Notes under the pieces: generated by a model
The model's database searches: none
The model's input: the letters and a program-made list of their open reading frames with translations, nothing else
Told to the model about the DNA's origin: nothing
Position numbers and translations under genes: made by a program
Source: Carya illinoinensis
Lineage: Eukaryota > Streptophyta > Magnoliopsida > Fagales > Juglandaceae
Reading direction: 5' to 3'
DNA: 64,000 bases
Assembly: GCF_018687715.1 (NCBI RefSeq)
Contig: NC_056767.1
Span: 26,523,501-26,587,500, forward strand
Shown here: in pieces, positions 1 to 13,600 of the stretch
How the letters are laid out: each line of letters starts with the position of its first letter
How positions within the stretch are numbered: position 1 is the first letter of the stretch

Positions 1-1
1 G

Positions 2-2693
2 TGGCATCGTCGTATAGGTCATCCCAATGCTCAGATCTTATCTCATGTATTGCACTCAGTTTTTCTTGATAATGAAGAACGTTCTTCTTTATCTCTTCAA
101 TGTGATTCTTGTAAACTTGGTAAAAGTAAAATTCTTCCATTTCCTTTGCATGCTAGTAGAGCTTCTTACTGCTTTGATCTTATCCATAGTGATGTTTGGG
201 GACCTTCCCCGGTTAGTTCACATGAAAAATTTAAATATTAGGTGACTTTCATTGATGATTATAGCAGATTCACTTGGGTTTATTTTCTTCGCTCTAAATC
301 TGAAGTTTTTCGTACTTTCACTGAGTTTTTTGCGTATATTGACAATCAATTCTCTACGACTATTAAGACATTACGCACAGATTCTGGTGGTGAATATTTG
401 TCTACTGAGTTTCAGGCATTCTTGGCTTCTAAAGGTATTATTCATCAACGTTCATGTCCTGCTACTCTTCAACAGAATGGAGTAGCCGAACGCAAAAATC
501 GTCATCTTCTTGATGTGGTACGTACTCTTTTATTAGAATCCTCTGTTCCATCCATGTTCTGGGTCGAGGCTCTGAAAACTGCTACTCACTTGATTAATCG
601 TTTACCTACCCAAGTCTTACACATGGAGTCTCCCTATTTCCGCTTGTTTGCTAAACAACCTAGTTATGATAATCTTCGTATCTTTGGTTGTGTATGTTTT
701 GTCCATTTACCTCCTCATGAGCGACATAAATTATCTGCTCAATCAGTTAGATGTGCGTTCTTGGGATATAATGTGTGCCAAAAAGGATTTGTTTGCTATG
801 ATGCTACTTCACATCGTACACGCATTTTTAGGAATGTTATTTTCTTTGAAAATCAACATTTCTTTCCTGTGTCCTCTATACCCTCTTTTTCTACTATGGT
901 CCTTCCTCCTTTTGACCAACAGTTCTCAGATCTTCATCCAATCAACTCTCGTTTTAAACCAAGTATTGTGTATACGAGACGCTCCCGCCCACAGTCTCTT
1001 CCGGTGGCTCAACCGATATCTGATCCTACCATGCTCCAGGACCAGTCAGTTGCAGCACCTTCAGAGCACTTGGTACGTCGCTCTTCTCAAGTGTCAGTAC
1101 CTCCGGATAGGTATGGGTGGTTTGCTTCTGCTCTTACTGCTACATTATCCAATTTTGATATTCCCACATGCTACTCACATGCTGTCAAGCATGATTGTTA
1201 GCAACAAGCTATGCAGGAAGAAATTGCCACTTTAGAGGCCAATCACACCTGGGACATTGAGCCATGTCCTCCCACCATTGTTCCTTTAGGTTGCAAGTGG
1301 GTTTATTCAGTCAAAGTCCAATCTAATGGAAGTTTGGATCGTTACAAAGCTCGACTTGTTGCACTTGGGAATAATCAAGAATATGGTGTCAATTATGAAG
1401 AGACCTTTGCTCCCATGGCTAAGATGACTACTGTTCGTACGATTCTAGCTCTTGCTGCTTCTAGTGTGGCCACTACATCAGATGGATGTTAAGAATGCTT
1501 TCCTTTATGGGGATCTTAAAGAGAGTATTTATATGAAGCCACCCCCGGGATTGTTCACTTCTCCGACTTCACATGTGTGTAAGCTTCGTCGCTCTCTTTA
1601 TGGTCTTAAACAAGTTCCGAGGGCCTGGTTTGATAAATTCCGTACAACTTTATTACAATTTTCATTCAAGCAAAGCAAGTATGATACTTCATTATTTCTT
1701 CGAAAATCAGACATGGGTATTGTTGTTCTTTTAGTTTATGTTGATGATATTGTGATCATTGGTTCCGATTTTGTTTTACTTGACCAGCTCAAGACTCATC
1801 TCTTAGAGTCCTTTCATATGAAAGATCTTGGATCTCTCACATATTTTCTTGGTCTTGAGGTGCATCGTAGTCCCTCTGGTATTTCATTCAATCAACATAA
1901 GTATGCTAGTGACTTGGTGGCTACAGCTGGCCTACAGGAGGCTACTTCTGTTGATACACCTATGGAATTAAATGTCAAGCTTCGCAAAGAGGAGGGTGAC
2001 TTACTTGTTGATCCCAGTTTATATCGAAAGTTGGTGGGTAGCCTTGTTTATCTCACCATTATTAGACCAGACATTTCTTTTGCTGTACAGCAAGTCAGTC
2101 AATTTCTTCAGACTCCTCGTCATCTTCATTTGGCTGCTGTTCGTAGGATCATACGCTATGTTCAGGGCACTTCTGCCCGTGGTTTATTCTTCCCGGCTGG
2201 CAACTCTACTCGTCTTGCTGCTTATAGCGATGCTGATTGGGCTGGTTGTGCGGATACACGTCGCTCCATCACTGGTTGGTGTGTGTTCTTAGGTAATGCA
2301 TTGATCTCTTGGAAGAGTAAGAAGCAAGACAGAGTTTCTAAGTCATCTACGGAATCTGAATACCGGGCGATGTCTTTAGCTTGTTCTGAAATTATTTGGC
2401 TTCGAGGTATGCTTGCTGAACTAGATTTTTCAAAGACCGATCCCACACCTCTACATGCCGATAATACAAGTGCTATTCAGATCACAGCCAATCCTGTCTA
2501 TCATGAGCGCACGAAGCATATTGAAGTCGATTGTCACTCTATCCGTGAAGCATTTGAAGCTCGTGTTATTACTCTTCCACATATTTCTACTGAACTACAA
2601 ATTGCTGATATCTTCACCAAGGCTCTCACTCGTCATCGACATTGCTTCCTAAGTAGCAAATTGATGCTTGTTGATCTACGGGCATCAATTTGA
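2..2693 (+). pseudogene. Ty1/copia polyprotein, 3' part (GAG-pre-integrase, integrase, RT, RNase H), broken
   Basis: Reverse-transcribing element polyprotein; the window opens inside the GAG-pre-integrase zinc domain (WHRRIGH near 2-22, CDSC near 104-115). Integrase core follows (HSDVWGP near 187, TDSGGE near 380, QNGVAERK near 474), then the copia reverse transcriptase with LVYVDD near 1732-1749, then RNase H (DADWAG near 2230, STESEY near 2346) and a tail ending in a TGA at 2691-2693. Three breaks are visible: a TAG at 239-241, a TAG at 1199-1201 where copia elements carry Trp, and a frameshift at about 1465-1475 just before the MDVKNAFL motif. The remaining sequence reads well, so decay is moderate. 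It is not an autonomous copy as it stands; gag, protease and the 5' LTR lie outside the window. Confidence 0.95.
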
Positions 2694-2700
2694 GGGGGGC
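2688..2700 (+). promoter_or_regulatory. Polypurine tract of the first copia element
   Basis: The sequence TTTGAGGGGGG lies directly before the TG that opens the 3' LTR. This is the usual place and composition of the plus-strand priming site. Confidence 0.75.
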
Positions 2701-2951
2701 TGTCAATACTATACAGTCCGGCTGTCAATACTATACAGTCCATCAAGTTGTAGTAGTTTAGATTATATATATTTATAGGTAGGCTAGTCAAAGCTGCTAA
2801 GTAGAGGGAGGCTACATACGGCGCCGCAGTCTAAACATCAGCCGTAATTTTAGGGACTCTTCCCGCTCAAATTAGACTGTACATAGCCATGTAAAGAGGT
2901 TCTATATAAGGAGGATAAATCCTCAGAAAGAGGGATCGAATCCATTTAACA
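2701..2951 (+). repeat. 3' LTR of the first copia element
   Basis: The LTR opens with TGTCAATACTATACAGTC directly after the polypurine tract. A 22-bp block spanning the LTR start (2698-2719) is repeated exactly in tandem at 2720-2741. A TATA-like CTATATAAGG lies at about 2902-2911. The right end is uncertain because the 5' LTR is not present: I placed it at a TTAACA ending at 2951, but it could extend to the CGAACA near 3017. Confidence 0.65.
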
Positions 2952-4556
2952 TTATGATCCATCAATGATCAAACAATGACCAAGGTTTTTAGGACCCTCC
3001 TCTCTCTCACTCGAACATGTGAAATCAGTCCAAAAACTACTTTGACCTGAGACGGCATTTGCATCATTGCGAAGCCCAGAGTAAAAGTAAAGATGCTGAT
3101 CTTCCCCGCCCTCCCTTTTGCTTTCTTACTTCTAGCCCCAATGCTGACAACCTCCAACAAAGAGCCATGGTGCCATCCTTATAATTTCCTGTTGGTGCTG
3201 AGTGCAGACACATCCCATTAATTAAAATTCCACTAAAAAATTTTTTATGGCTTCTGCAGTATTTTTTCATGATTACAATTGAAAAAAATATAAGCTTACA
3301 ATTATTTTATAATTTTATTTTAAATAAATATTGTTAATTAATTAAAATAGAATTTATTTTTAATAAATTTTTACAATTATACTAATTAATTATAAAATGA
3401 ATTATAAAATAATTATAAAAGAGTTATAGAAATATCTATGCTCTGACTATGCATGCCCAGCATTTATTTTTTTATTTTGTTTTAAAAAACTAAATACATT
3501 TTGTAGCATCAAATTATTATGAATTTTGCATTTTATACTAACAACCATCAAAACTGATATATGGCATGGTTAAATTAACAAAAATTGACATCTTTCATCC
3601 TCCCTTAAGATCTAATTGTCAAGACTATACCAACTTGCCTATTTTCCTTTTAACTAATGTTTGGATTTAATCGGGGGTTTTTTTTATAATTTAAGGATGT
3701 AAGGTATCAGTTTTAATAGTTTGCAATATAAACTGTAAATACACATATTTACATATCAATATATTTATATTTAAATAGAATGATAAAAATGATAAATCGT
3801 ATATTGATCATGTGTGGTGTAAGAATGATAAGTAGTATTTCTTGTCCTAATAAATGTGTAGTAAATTAATGGGCAGTAATACTTGAAAGTACGGATTGTT
3901 AATCACTTAATTGGCACAAGATTATAATGAATTATGATACAAAAAAATTTGTGCATAAACACCACTTGCTATATAACACATTACAATTTTAAATATAAAA
4001 CCAAAACCTCAATCATTTTTAAAGATATTTGATGCATAATGTTTTCATATGTACTTAGATGTATGAATAAAAATGAAGATATTTAGTAAAAGAGAAATAA
4101 TATTTACAATCATAAAGTGTGTGTGTTTTTTTTAAGAAAATCGAGTAAATATATATAAGACCTACATAAAAAAATTAATTTTTAATAATAATTTCCATTA
4201 TTTTTTAAAAAAAATATACAATATTTATATACTTTATAACTGTATCGAACACCGGCAAATAACACATGTAAGAGAAATGTAAGAAAGCATAACGGAAAAT
4301 ACCTCAAGTTTAACTTATAAAATTGCTCCACAAGTTTCTCCAGATCGACAAATCTCAAGCGTTTACTTTTAGTGATAAAGTATACTACGTAATTATAAAA
4401 CTAGAGTAACACTTAACAAATCCACGGCCTAAAAACTATTTTAAGAGAAAACAAAAGAGAGATTAGAGATTTTACTATTCAGATAGGTCCCAAGAATCAA
4501 AACAGTGGGACTATATATAGCTCACCCTACACGACTAATCTTAAACTATCAAATAA
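2952..4556. other. AT-rich intergenic stretch
   Basis: No gene is visible. Around 4100-4250 a degenerate copy of a dispersed AT-rich repeat (AATTAATTTTTAATAATAA ... TATAACTGTATCG) may be present; better copies occur near 9840, 21360, 49420 and 55470. Confidence 0.5.
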
Positions 4557-7424
4557 ATGACAATAATGCATAGAAAGGTTTTATCGCGTGTTGATAGAAA
4601 GGTCACAACTGATATGAATGTAGAGCTCTTAAAACCTTTTGTGGCCAAGGAAGTGAAGGATGCTCTCAAACAAATGCACCCCTCAAAAGCACCCGGACCC
4701 GATGGTATGTCTCTTATTTTTTTCCAAAAGTATTGGCATGTGATTGGTAAATTTGTTACTGATGCTTTGCTGTTAGCTCTGAATTCCGGGGATTTTCCTA
4801 GTGATTTGAATCATACTTTCCTTACTCTTATTCCTAAAAAGGCATTACCTTCAAAAGTGGCAGATTTTAGACCTATTAGTCTTTGTAATGTGCTCTATAA
4901 AATTCTGTCTAAAGTCATTGCAAATAGACTTAAGAAGATCTTACCGGATGTTGTTTCTGATACTCAATGTGCCTTTGTTTTGGGTAGACAAATTTCTGAT
5001 AATGTGCTTCTTGCTTATGAGATTGTGCATTTCTTGAAAATGAAGAGATGTGTAAATAAAGGCTTTATGTCTCTTAAATTGGATATGAGTAAAGCATATG
5101 ATAGGGTGGAGTGGACGTTTTTAGAAAAAATTATGGAATCCCTTGGTTTTGCTCATAACTTTATAAGTTTGATTATGAAGTGTGTGAAAACAGTTTCCTT
5201 TTCAGTGTTAGTAAATGGCAGCCCCAAGGGTCCTATACTTCCAAGTAGCGGGATTAGACAAGGAGATCCTTTATCTCATTATCTGTTCCTCTTATGTACT
5301 GAAGGCCTCATCTCTTTGTTGAAAAATTTTGCTGGTGGAGAAGATGTTAAGGGGGTTCAGATTTGTAGAGGTGCACCTAAAGTGAATCACTTGATTTTTT
5401 GTCAAGCTGATGTTGCCACTAATGATAAGATTCAGATCTTGTTAAACAAATATGAGAGAGCTTCGGGGCAGTGTATTAACAAAGAAAAGACTTCTATGGT
5501 TTTTAGTAAGAATGTTAGTGATGATCTAAAGGCTGATATTATGCAACTTAGGGGAGGGAGTCATACACAGCAATATGAAAAATATTTGGGACTACCACCT
5601 TTAGTTGGGAGATAAAAAAAACAAGCATTCTCTAGTATCAAAAGTAGAGTTTGGCAGAAATTACAGTTGTGGAAGAGTAAGTTATTATCACAAGGGGGTA
5701 GGGAGGTACTCATTAAGGCAGTAGTAATGTCTATTCCTACGTATGCTATGAGCTATTTTTTGCTCCCAAAGTCTCTTTGTAAAGAATTAGAGATGATGAT
5801 GGCAAAGTTTTGGTGGGAAAATCAGGGGCAAGGGAATAAAATTCACTGGGTAAGTTGGGAGAAGCTAAGTAACTCTAAATTTAGAGGAGGGATGGGTTTT
5901 AAAGATCTACATCTTTTTAATCTAGCTCTTTTAGCTAAACAAGGTTGGCGGCTTCTACGGAATGAGGGCTCCCTCGTACATCGTGTTTTTAAAGCCAAAT
6001 ATTTCCCCAATACAAGTTTGTTTGATGCCAAGCTTAGATGTAATTCATCATATGTGTGGAAGGGTATTTTGGTAGCTATAACAGATTTGAAGAGAGGGTG
6101 TAGGTGGAGAGTGGGAAATGGAAAATCTATTAATGTCTTTAAAGACCCATGGATTCCTAATTATAATTTACCCCTCAATAATTCTGAATTTGATGAAGAT
6201 TTAAAAGTTCATTCTTTGATTGATAGCAGTACGGGATGGTGGAATTTACAAGCTTTAAGAGCTCTATTCAATCCAAATGTGGTTCAGAAAATTCTGCAGC
6301 TTAATATTTCTGTTCATGTTGAAGATTCTTTGTTTTGGGTGCATGAGAAAAATGGAAGTTATTCAGTTAGAAGTGCCTACCGAATGTTACAGCAGGGTAT
6401 CTCAAATGATATGGGGCAGCATTCAAGGGAGACCATGGTTTCAGCTTTTTGGAAATGTTTGTGGCATCTGAAACTCTCTAAAAAAATTAAGATTTTTGCA
6501 TGAAGGGTGTGCCATGAAAAATTACCAACTTTCCAGAATTTAAAACTTAAACATGTGCTTGAGAATGATATTTGTGCTATATGTTCTAATTGTGTTGAAG
6601 ATGCTGCTCATGCCTTATTTTTTTGCAATGATGTGAAACAAATGTGGATGGATTATTGTCCTGAATTAGGGGAGATTGTTTCTGATCTTTCTTTTTGGGA
6701 TTTGGCAAACTTGGCTCGTGATAGAGGCTCTCATGATGTGTTAGCTACTTTTTTGGTAGTTGCTTGAGGATTATGGAATAGGAGAAACAAGTTTATTTAT
6801 GAAGATGCATCTCTAACTATTAATACTGCTGTTAATAATGCCTTGTCATTAAAACAAGAGTATTTTAAGGTGCAGGGTTTTCATGGGTTTGATAAAAGGA
6901 TCAATCATGTTGTGTATTGGCATCCCCCTCCAATTGGTTATCTGAAATTAAATGTTGATGGTGCTACATTTAGTGACTATTTTTCTGCTAGGGTTGTGAT
7001 TGTTTTGAGAGATCATAATGGGGATGTTGTGGTAGCTGCTAATAAGGTGGAAAGGGAGGTTTCTTCACCTGAATTTATTGAAGCCATTGCCTTGTTGAGA
7101 GGTTTACAATTGTGTTCTCAATGGGGGGTACCAAAAATTATCTTAGAATCAGATTTTTTAATTCTTGTTAACTCTTTGAATGAAGGTGCTGAGTATCTAA
7201 CTGAATTTGATTGTATCTTACAAGATATTCGAAGGCTTATGCATGGGTTTGAAGAAACAAGACTTGAGCATGTTCATCGCTTGGGTAATGGTGCTGCCCA
7301 TCAATTCGCAAGATATGCTAAGGAAGTTGAAGACATTGTTATGTGGTGGGATTCATGTCCTTCTTTTGTAAGTCAAGCCATTTGGCTTGATAAATATTAT
7401 TTGTGTAATGACTCTTTGATATGA
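4557..7424 (+). pseudogene. LINE ORF2 fragment: reverse transcriptase, zf-RVT and RNase H-like domain
   Basis: A single reading frame with three stops: TAA at 5613-5615, TGA at 6501-6503 and TGA at 6765-6767. The two TGA codons stand where plant LINEs have Trp (KIFAWRV and AWGLWN contexts), so each is one G-to-A change. RT motifs are clear: KAPGPDGM near 4690, FRPISLCNVLYK near 4868, LDMSKAYDRVEW near 5080 and RQGDPLS near 5256. The catalytic FADD block is absent: HL runs straight into IFCQA at about 5387-5405, an in-frame loss of roughly seven codons. The zinc-binding domain follows at 6507-6760 and an RVT_3-type RNase H at about 6930-7400 (DGATFS, ESD, HRLGNGAAH). Catalytically dead as it stands. 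Confidence 0.9.
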
Positions 7425-7470
7425 ATGAATGTTTGACTTGTTATAAAAAATAAAAAAAATAAAAAAAAAA
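4557..7470 (+). mobile_element. 5'-truncated L1-type LINE with poly(A) tail
   Basis: Non-LTR retrotransposon copy read on the plus strand. It keeps the reverse transcriptase, the C-terminal zinc-binding region and an RNase H-like domain, and ends in an A-rich tail (7444-7470) after the final TGA. The endonuclease and ORF1 are missing, as expected from incomplete target-primed reverse transcription. I could not find a target-site duplication: the sequence after the tail (GCTACATTATACTC) has no match beside 4557, so the 5' end is approximate. Confidence 0.9.
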
Positions 7471-8674
7471 GCTACATTATACTCAGGAGAGGAGGGGTCT
7501 GCCCCATGTGGGCACCCCTCCATTTAACAAGAAAGAAGGACGAAGGTTTGGGCCGATCGTTGTGGTCAACATTGTTTAGTCGTGTTTGTAACGGTATGAT
7601 CCGTTCAGTTGTGTCGCAAATGTCTAATCTGAAATGATCAATAATTCCACTTCTTTCCCGACTTGAAAAGGTTAACAAAACTAAAAAAACACATAGAAGT
7701 ATGAAATTTCAAGCATCAGGCAATGATAAATTTGACTTTTCCCGCCTGTACCATACTTGCTACAAGTAAATCATTTATGTGATGGTAATTAATTATTAAG
7801 AATGTTTGAAAATATTTGAAAATTACAAAAATTTGTTTCGAATTATGAAATTTTAACATTAATGTGACAATACCTGCGAGAATACGAACGTCATGTGTGT
7901 ATCTTCAAAAATGTTTCTTCCAGTATGACCAATAAATAATCACGAATAGACGGTGAAACTCGCTCAAATTTTAAAATGATCATCTAAACTATTCCTATAT
8001 ATAAGTGATCTGCATAGATGAATAGCACTGCTTAATTACAAATTTTATTAAGGGATGCAACATTTGGAATATCCTCAAGAGGCCGAATCTCCTATATATG
8101 AGTATAATATATCAACCATAATCTTATATTAAATACATAATTTATTATATGGTAAGTGCTATAGTTATACAAAGTTTCCATAAAAGTAAATTCATAAATT
8201 GATATAATTTTATACGATATGTTAGATGATCTACTTTATAATAAAAGCAACTTTACAATCTAATATATGTTATGTCAGTTTATAAATTTATTTTTGTGGT
8301 TAAAATATTTCTCTAACATATTAAATTCATATTTACTTCAACTACTTTGAGGTCATTTGAATTGCTTTAGCAAAAACTCAAATTAACTAGGGAATTAATT
8401 GTCTAGTATGATGTGATTCATTTTTTTTTTTTTTAAGATAGATCTTATATAATTGACAATAACCTTGTGTTATTGTAATAACAAAGTTTGAAGTTCATAA
8501 TTTGAATATGTTGGTAGATGGATGGCTACTAAAGAAATGCATCAATTATGGGTTTGACCAAGTCTTGCAATTTGTCGACATTTACTTTTTTAAGTTTGAA
8601 ATTCAAAAAAAAAAAAAAAAAATTATTTATTTTTTTTATTTTTTTAACCAATGGAGCAAAATATGACCGTTGTC
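7471..8674. other. AT-rich intergenic stretch
   Basis: No gene seen. It contains homopolymer tracts (T-run near 8422-8435, A-run near 8607-8623 next to T-rich sequence). Confidence 0.5.
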
Positions 8675-9073
8675 TAAGAGCATTCACATTCCATTCTCTA
8701 TAAAATTTCTTATAATTTAACTAAAAAATATATTTTTTAAAATTTTTTCCTAAATTTGACTCATCTTTCCAAAACCCCCTACATCTCATTTCCTATATTT
8801 TCTCTATTTTATTAAAATAACATTTCTTTATTATTTCTTTATTACATTTTTCTCTCACCTCCTTTTATAAACTTAATTACAAATAATTTTATCAATATAA
8901 AAATGGTTTGGGGACAAATAGTAGGTCTCCATATTTGGAGACCTACTGTAGCAACCCCATCCCTAAACCCTAAAATGGGAAATGGGATGGGAGGTGATTT
9001 GGGATGAAATTCTTAAATATTTTTTTAAATTATAGGAAATTTGATGTTTGAAGAACCGATAGAGATGCTCTAA
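8675..9073. mobile_element. Tourist-like (PIF/Harbinger-type) MITE
   Basis: A TAA at 8675-8677 is followed by GAGCATTCACATTCC. The right end reads inward as GAGCATCTCTATCGG and is followed by TAA at 9071-9073. A 3-bp TAA duplication with GAGCAT termini fits PIF/Harbinger-derived MITEs. The ~390-bp body is AT-rich without an ORF. An internal hairpin (AGGTCTCCATATTTGGAGACCT) lies near 8924-8945. Confidence 0.6.
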
Positions 9074-9523
9074 GGTTGTCATCTCAACTGATAATTAAGT
9101 TAATTGGTATATGTTCCAACGGATTGGCTCAAATTACTTGATTGGACTGAGTTGAGTCGAAATCAAAGAAAAGTTTTAGCAAATGCTGATGTTGTACGTA
9201 CGTTAAGAGAGGATTTACAAGTGGAGACAGCACTAATGTTTCCGAGGTGGGAAAAGAAAAAAAGTTGAAATACTGTCCAAGAGAAGCGAACAAGTGGCGA
9301 CACAATTTCAGAAAATTTCAATGCACGAGAGATCGATGAACATAGGGGATCCTTTGTGTTCATTTCTCAAGGACGTACGATGGGCTAGCTGAAAAAGTGT
9401 GTCGGGCAACTTTTTCTGTCTGATGATTGCTGCAAGCTTTCTCCTCATATATTTTTTGAGATCAAATAATATAAAACATATTAATATTTTAACTTTTTAT
9501 AAGTTATAATGAATCTTGTCGTT

Positions 9524-9556
<33 letters not shown>

Positions 9557-10349
9557 GGTGTTGGAGGAAAATAATACATTGAGTAATTCAAAATCATGTT
9601 TTTACGCCATTAATATTAGATACAGTTATCAGTTATATAAACATGATTACATGCTATTTTTAATAAGAACAATGCTATATACAGTCCTTATTTGAGAACT
9701 GCAATAAAGTTATAGATAATTTTATCTTTAAAATTTTTTAAAATTATTAAAATATTCCTCATAAAATGATATTTTTTTCTTTTAATAAAGGGTCTGCACA
9801 TACAGTCCCCAATTGAGGACTGTAAATGGAATTTTTCTTTTAATAAAGACTGGGATCTATAATTAAAAAATTAATTTTTTTAATGTGAGTTTTATATTTA
9901 CTCTTTTTTTTTAAAACAAGTATGTGGTGCTTGCGTACTCTATAACTGTAAATATTATTTCTCTTTACATTGATATGGTACTCAAATGTTTATTTATAAA
10001 ATAAATAATAATAAAAAATATAAATAAAGAGATATAGAAATTTATATGATTTGACATTAAAGCTTATAACTACTCAGCATTTGAAAGCGAAATTCACTAT
10101 GTTTAATAATTTGACACTATCTCGTAACCTCATTTAGCTCTAATACAATCGGAAAGAACAAGGTTGTCATGAATAAAATTGAAGGATATGATGTACCCGC
10201 AGAAATCTAGAAAGAAAGAGAGTCCCAATAGAGTACTGTATAGTTTACTCTATCTCCCAAGTTTGTAGAGGTGATCTCCTTTTACAGAGGTTCTTTATAT
10301 ATTTTATTTGGAGTTATTACTTTAGAGGCTCGATTGCTTTATGTCCCTA
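9074..10349. other. AT-rich intergenic stretch with an AT microsatellite
   Basis: No gene seen. An (AT)n microsatellite lies at 9531-9556. Two copies of an ACAGTCC...GGACTGT-like motif (about 9679-9700 and 9801-9822) and a degenerate dispersed AT-rich repeat (about 9845-9965) suggest an old MITE. Confidence 0.45.
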
Positions 10350-10354
10350 GCTTT

Positions 10355-10608
10355 TAATGGATGATCACGATCATCACTCACATTTGATCTCAATCTTGCA
10401 CAGATCAAGGAGCAAATCAGCTTACCATCCATACTTGGCAACTTGCAATCCCGTGTATATAGCAGTGTAATTCTTAGCTATATTTGTAAATGTTATGGCA
10501 GTAATTACTTGCCTTATTTGTAAACGTTAGCCATGTATAAATAGGAATATTTTGTAATACAAAGTGTGGTTGAATAACAAAAACACCAACGTGTTTCAAA
10601 TCTCTATA
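10355..10608 (+). repeat. 5' LTR of the second copia element
   Basis: 254 bp, opening TAATGGATGATCACG and closing CAAATCTCTATA. A TATA box TATAAATAG sits at 10536-10544, about 70 bp before the LTR end. The mate LTR is at 14758-15011. Confidence 0.95.
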
Positions 10609-10621
10609 TGGTATCAAGAGC
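10609..10621 (+). promoter_or_regulatory. Primer binding site (initiator tRNA-Met type)
   Basis: TGGTATCAAGAGC touches the LTR with no spacer. It differs from the common copia site TGGTATCAGAGC by one extra A. Confidence 0.85.
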
Positions 10622-10658
10622 CCTTCTTCTCCAACGAGTTTGATCCTCTGCTTCTGCT

Positions 10659-13600
10659 ATGGCCTCATCATTTCTTCCCCTCCCACTGTTACTCAATCCA
10701 CCCACACTCATCCTGAAAATACTATCATTGCCATCAATGCTACTGCACAGCTGCCTTACAAGCTAAACTCTTCCAACTTTCCTGCGTGGCGTGCTCAGCT
10801 CGACTCCCTCCTTGTTGGGTATGATCTTCAAGGCTTTATTGATGACTCACATCCCTACCCTCAACTTGGTGCCACTCCATCTGCCGAGACTCTTGCAGCT
10901 CGCAGCCGCTGGATCCGTCAAGACAAACTCCTCCTTAATGGGATTTTTGCCTTGGTGTCGGAAAGCATTATGCCCTTGATTGCTTCCTCTAGCACCTCAA
11001 GAGAGGCCTGGCTTCAATTGACCCGTCTCTTTGCAAATCGCTCACGTACGCGAGTTATACAACTCAAGGATAATTTAACATCCTTGACCTGTGGATCCAA
11101 AAGTGTCACTAAATACTTGCAACAAGTCAAGTCCACTGCCAGTGAGCTTGCCCTTATTGATTCTCCTCTCACGAATGATGACCTCACGCTCTACATACTT
11201 AATGGGCTGGGATCTAAGTTTCGTGACATTGCTGGTCCTATTCGTACCCATGAGAATCCTCTTACATTTGAAGAACTGCATGACCTCCTTGTAAGTCATG
11301 AAACTTATCTTAAAAGACTCGATACCTTGCAGCAGACAACTATTGCTACTGCCAACTTTCATCAGAAGTGAACCTCTCAGTCCTCGACCCACAAAGGCAA
11401 GTCAGAGCGTCACAATAATTTTTGACAAAATCAGCGGAGCTCTCATTTCCAAAACAATTCACAGTCTTCACCAAAAAATGCCTTGACCTGCCAATTCTGC
11501 TCTACACCGGGTCATACCGCACGTCAATGTCGAAAATTCTGGAACTCCTCTTCTCCAAATGCCAACTGTGCCGATGCAAGTCCCTCCCCTGATAAACCTT
11601 GGGTGGTCGATTCTGGTGCCTCTCACCACATTACCTCCGACATGTCAAAGCTCTCTGTACACTCCGAGTATGATGGTACCGATGAAGTAATCATTGGGGA
11701 TGGTTCAGGTTTAGCAATTTCTCACATTGGCATTGTCAAATTACAGCTTCCAACTCGCACTCTCACTCTTAATAACACTCTTCATGTTCCTGCCATTCAT
11801 AAAAACCTGATTTCAGTGCATGAATTTACCAAAACTAATAATCTTGCTCTTGAGTTTCATCCCTTTCATTTCCTTGTGAAGGATCTGACATCGGGGGCGA
11901 CACTAATGCAAGGCCAATGTGACAACGGCATCTATTCCCTTCCAGCTTCATCATGCAAGGCTCCTTCCTCGCCAATGGCTTTTACCTCTGATCGTGTCTC
12001 CGCTGATATTTGGCATAACCGTTTGGGCCATCCCTCTAAAAAAATTGTTCATCATTTAATAAAAATGTATCAGCTTCCATCCAATAAAAATACTTCTCAT
12101 TCTCTATGTTCTGCATGCTCCATCAATAAAAGTCATAAACTGCCATTTCACTATTCTAGCATTTCTAGTTCGGCTCCTCTTCAATATCTGTTTACGGATG
12201 TTTGGGGTCCAGCCCCTCATAACTCACTAGAAGGATATAGCTACTATGTCCTCTTTGTTGACCATTATACTAAATACTGCTGGTATTTTCCTCTCAAACT
12301 CAAATCTGACATTTCCATCATTTTTCCTCAATTAAAATCCATTCTTGAAAATCAATTCTCTCTTCCTATTAAACATCTTTACTCGGACAATGGAGGCGAG
12401 TTTGTAGCTCTCAAACACTACCTCAGTCAGCACGGCATTTCTCATCTCACCACAGCTCCACACACTCCCGAACAAAATGGAGTGGTCGAACGTCGTCATT
12501 GACATATTGTGGAAACTGGAATGACACTGTTATCCTGTGCTCAACTCCCTCCTTCATATTGGAATCTTGCTTTTCAGACTGCAGTTTATCTAATCAATCG
12601 CATGCCCACTCCTTTACACTCTCTGAAATCACCTTTTGAAGTCCTATTTAATACTCGGCCCAACTATCTCAAACTCAGAATTTTTGGATGTCAATGTTTT
12701 CCTTGGCTCAAACCTTACTCTCCACACAAATTAACCTCCAAATCTCGGCCCTGTATCTTTGTTGGATATTCCACTTCACAGAGTGCTTATAAATGTCTTG
12801 ATCCAGTCACCAATCGCATTTTCATATCTCGGCATGTTCAGTTTGATGAAACCATCCTTCCTCATGCAAAATCTCAGTCGACGACTTTGTCTACTCAATC
12901 CTCACCCTCGCTACCTCACCCTCTAATTCTTCCTATCTTGTCACTGCCTCAATCCCCTGGTAACAATCATTCGGGACCCTTGCTTGATGTGGCTGGATCA
13001 CAGGTGCTCTTACAACCTTGTGTTGGTGTTCTCCCTGTTGTTCCTCCTGTTACCGCTAACGCTCAACCCACGAGCTCTCCTATTGCAGCAACTGAACCAA
13101 TTGCTGAAACTCGGCCAGTTCAACCATCTCGCATGGTGACCCGCTCAATGAACAATATTCACAAACCCAAGCATCTCTTCATGACCACCAAGCATCCAAT
13201 GCCTCTGTCCATTGAACCAACCAGTGTTTCTCAGGCACTCAAAGATCCTCACTGGCGCCAAGCAATGAGTGAGGAATTTATTGCACTAGTTCGCCATGGC
13301 ACCTGGAAACTGGTATCACCAACTCCTTCTCAAAATTTGGTTGGTTCCAAATGGGTCTTTTGTATTAAACAGAAGCCTGATGGACCGGTTGATCGCTATA
13401 AAGTCAGGCTCGTCGCCAAGGGCTTTCATCAATGGCCTGGCCTCGACTATACCGAAACGTTCTCTCCCGTAGTTAAGCTTGCAACTATTCGCATAATATT
13501 GTCCATTGCAGTTATGAACGGGTGGTCTCTCAAGCAGCTTGACGTTAACAACGCGTTCCTCCATGGTACACTTACTGAGGACGTGTTCATGGCTCAACCA

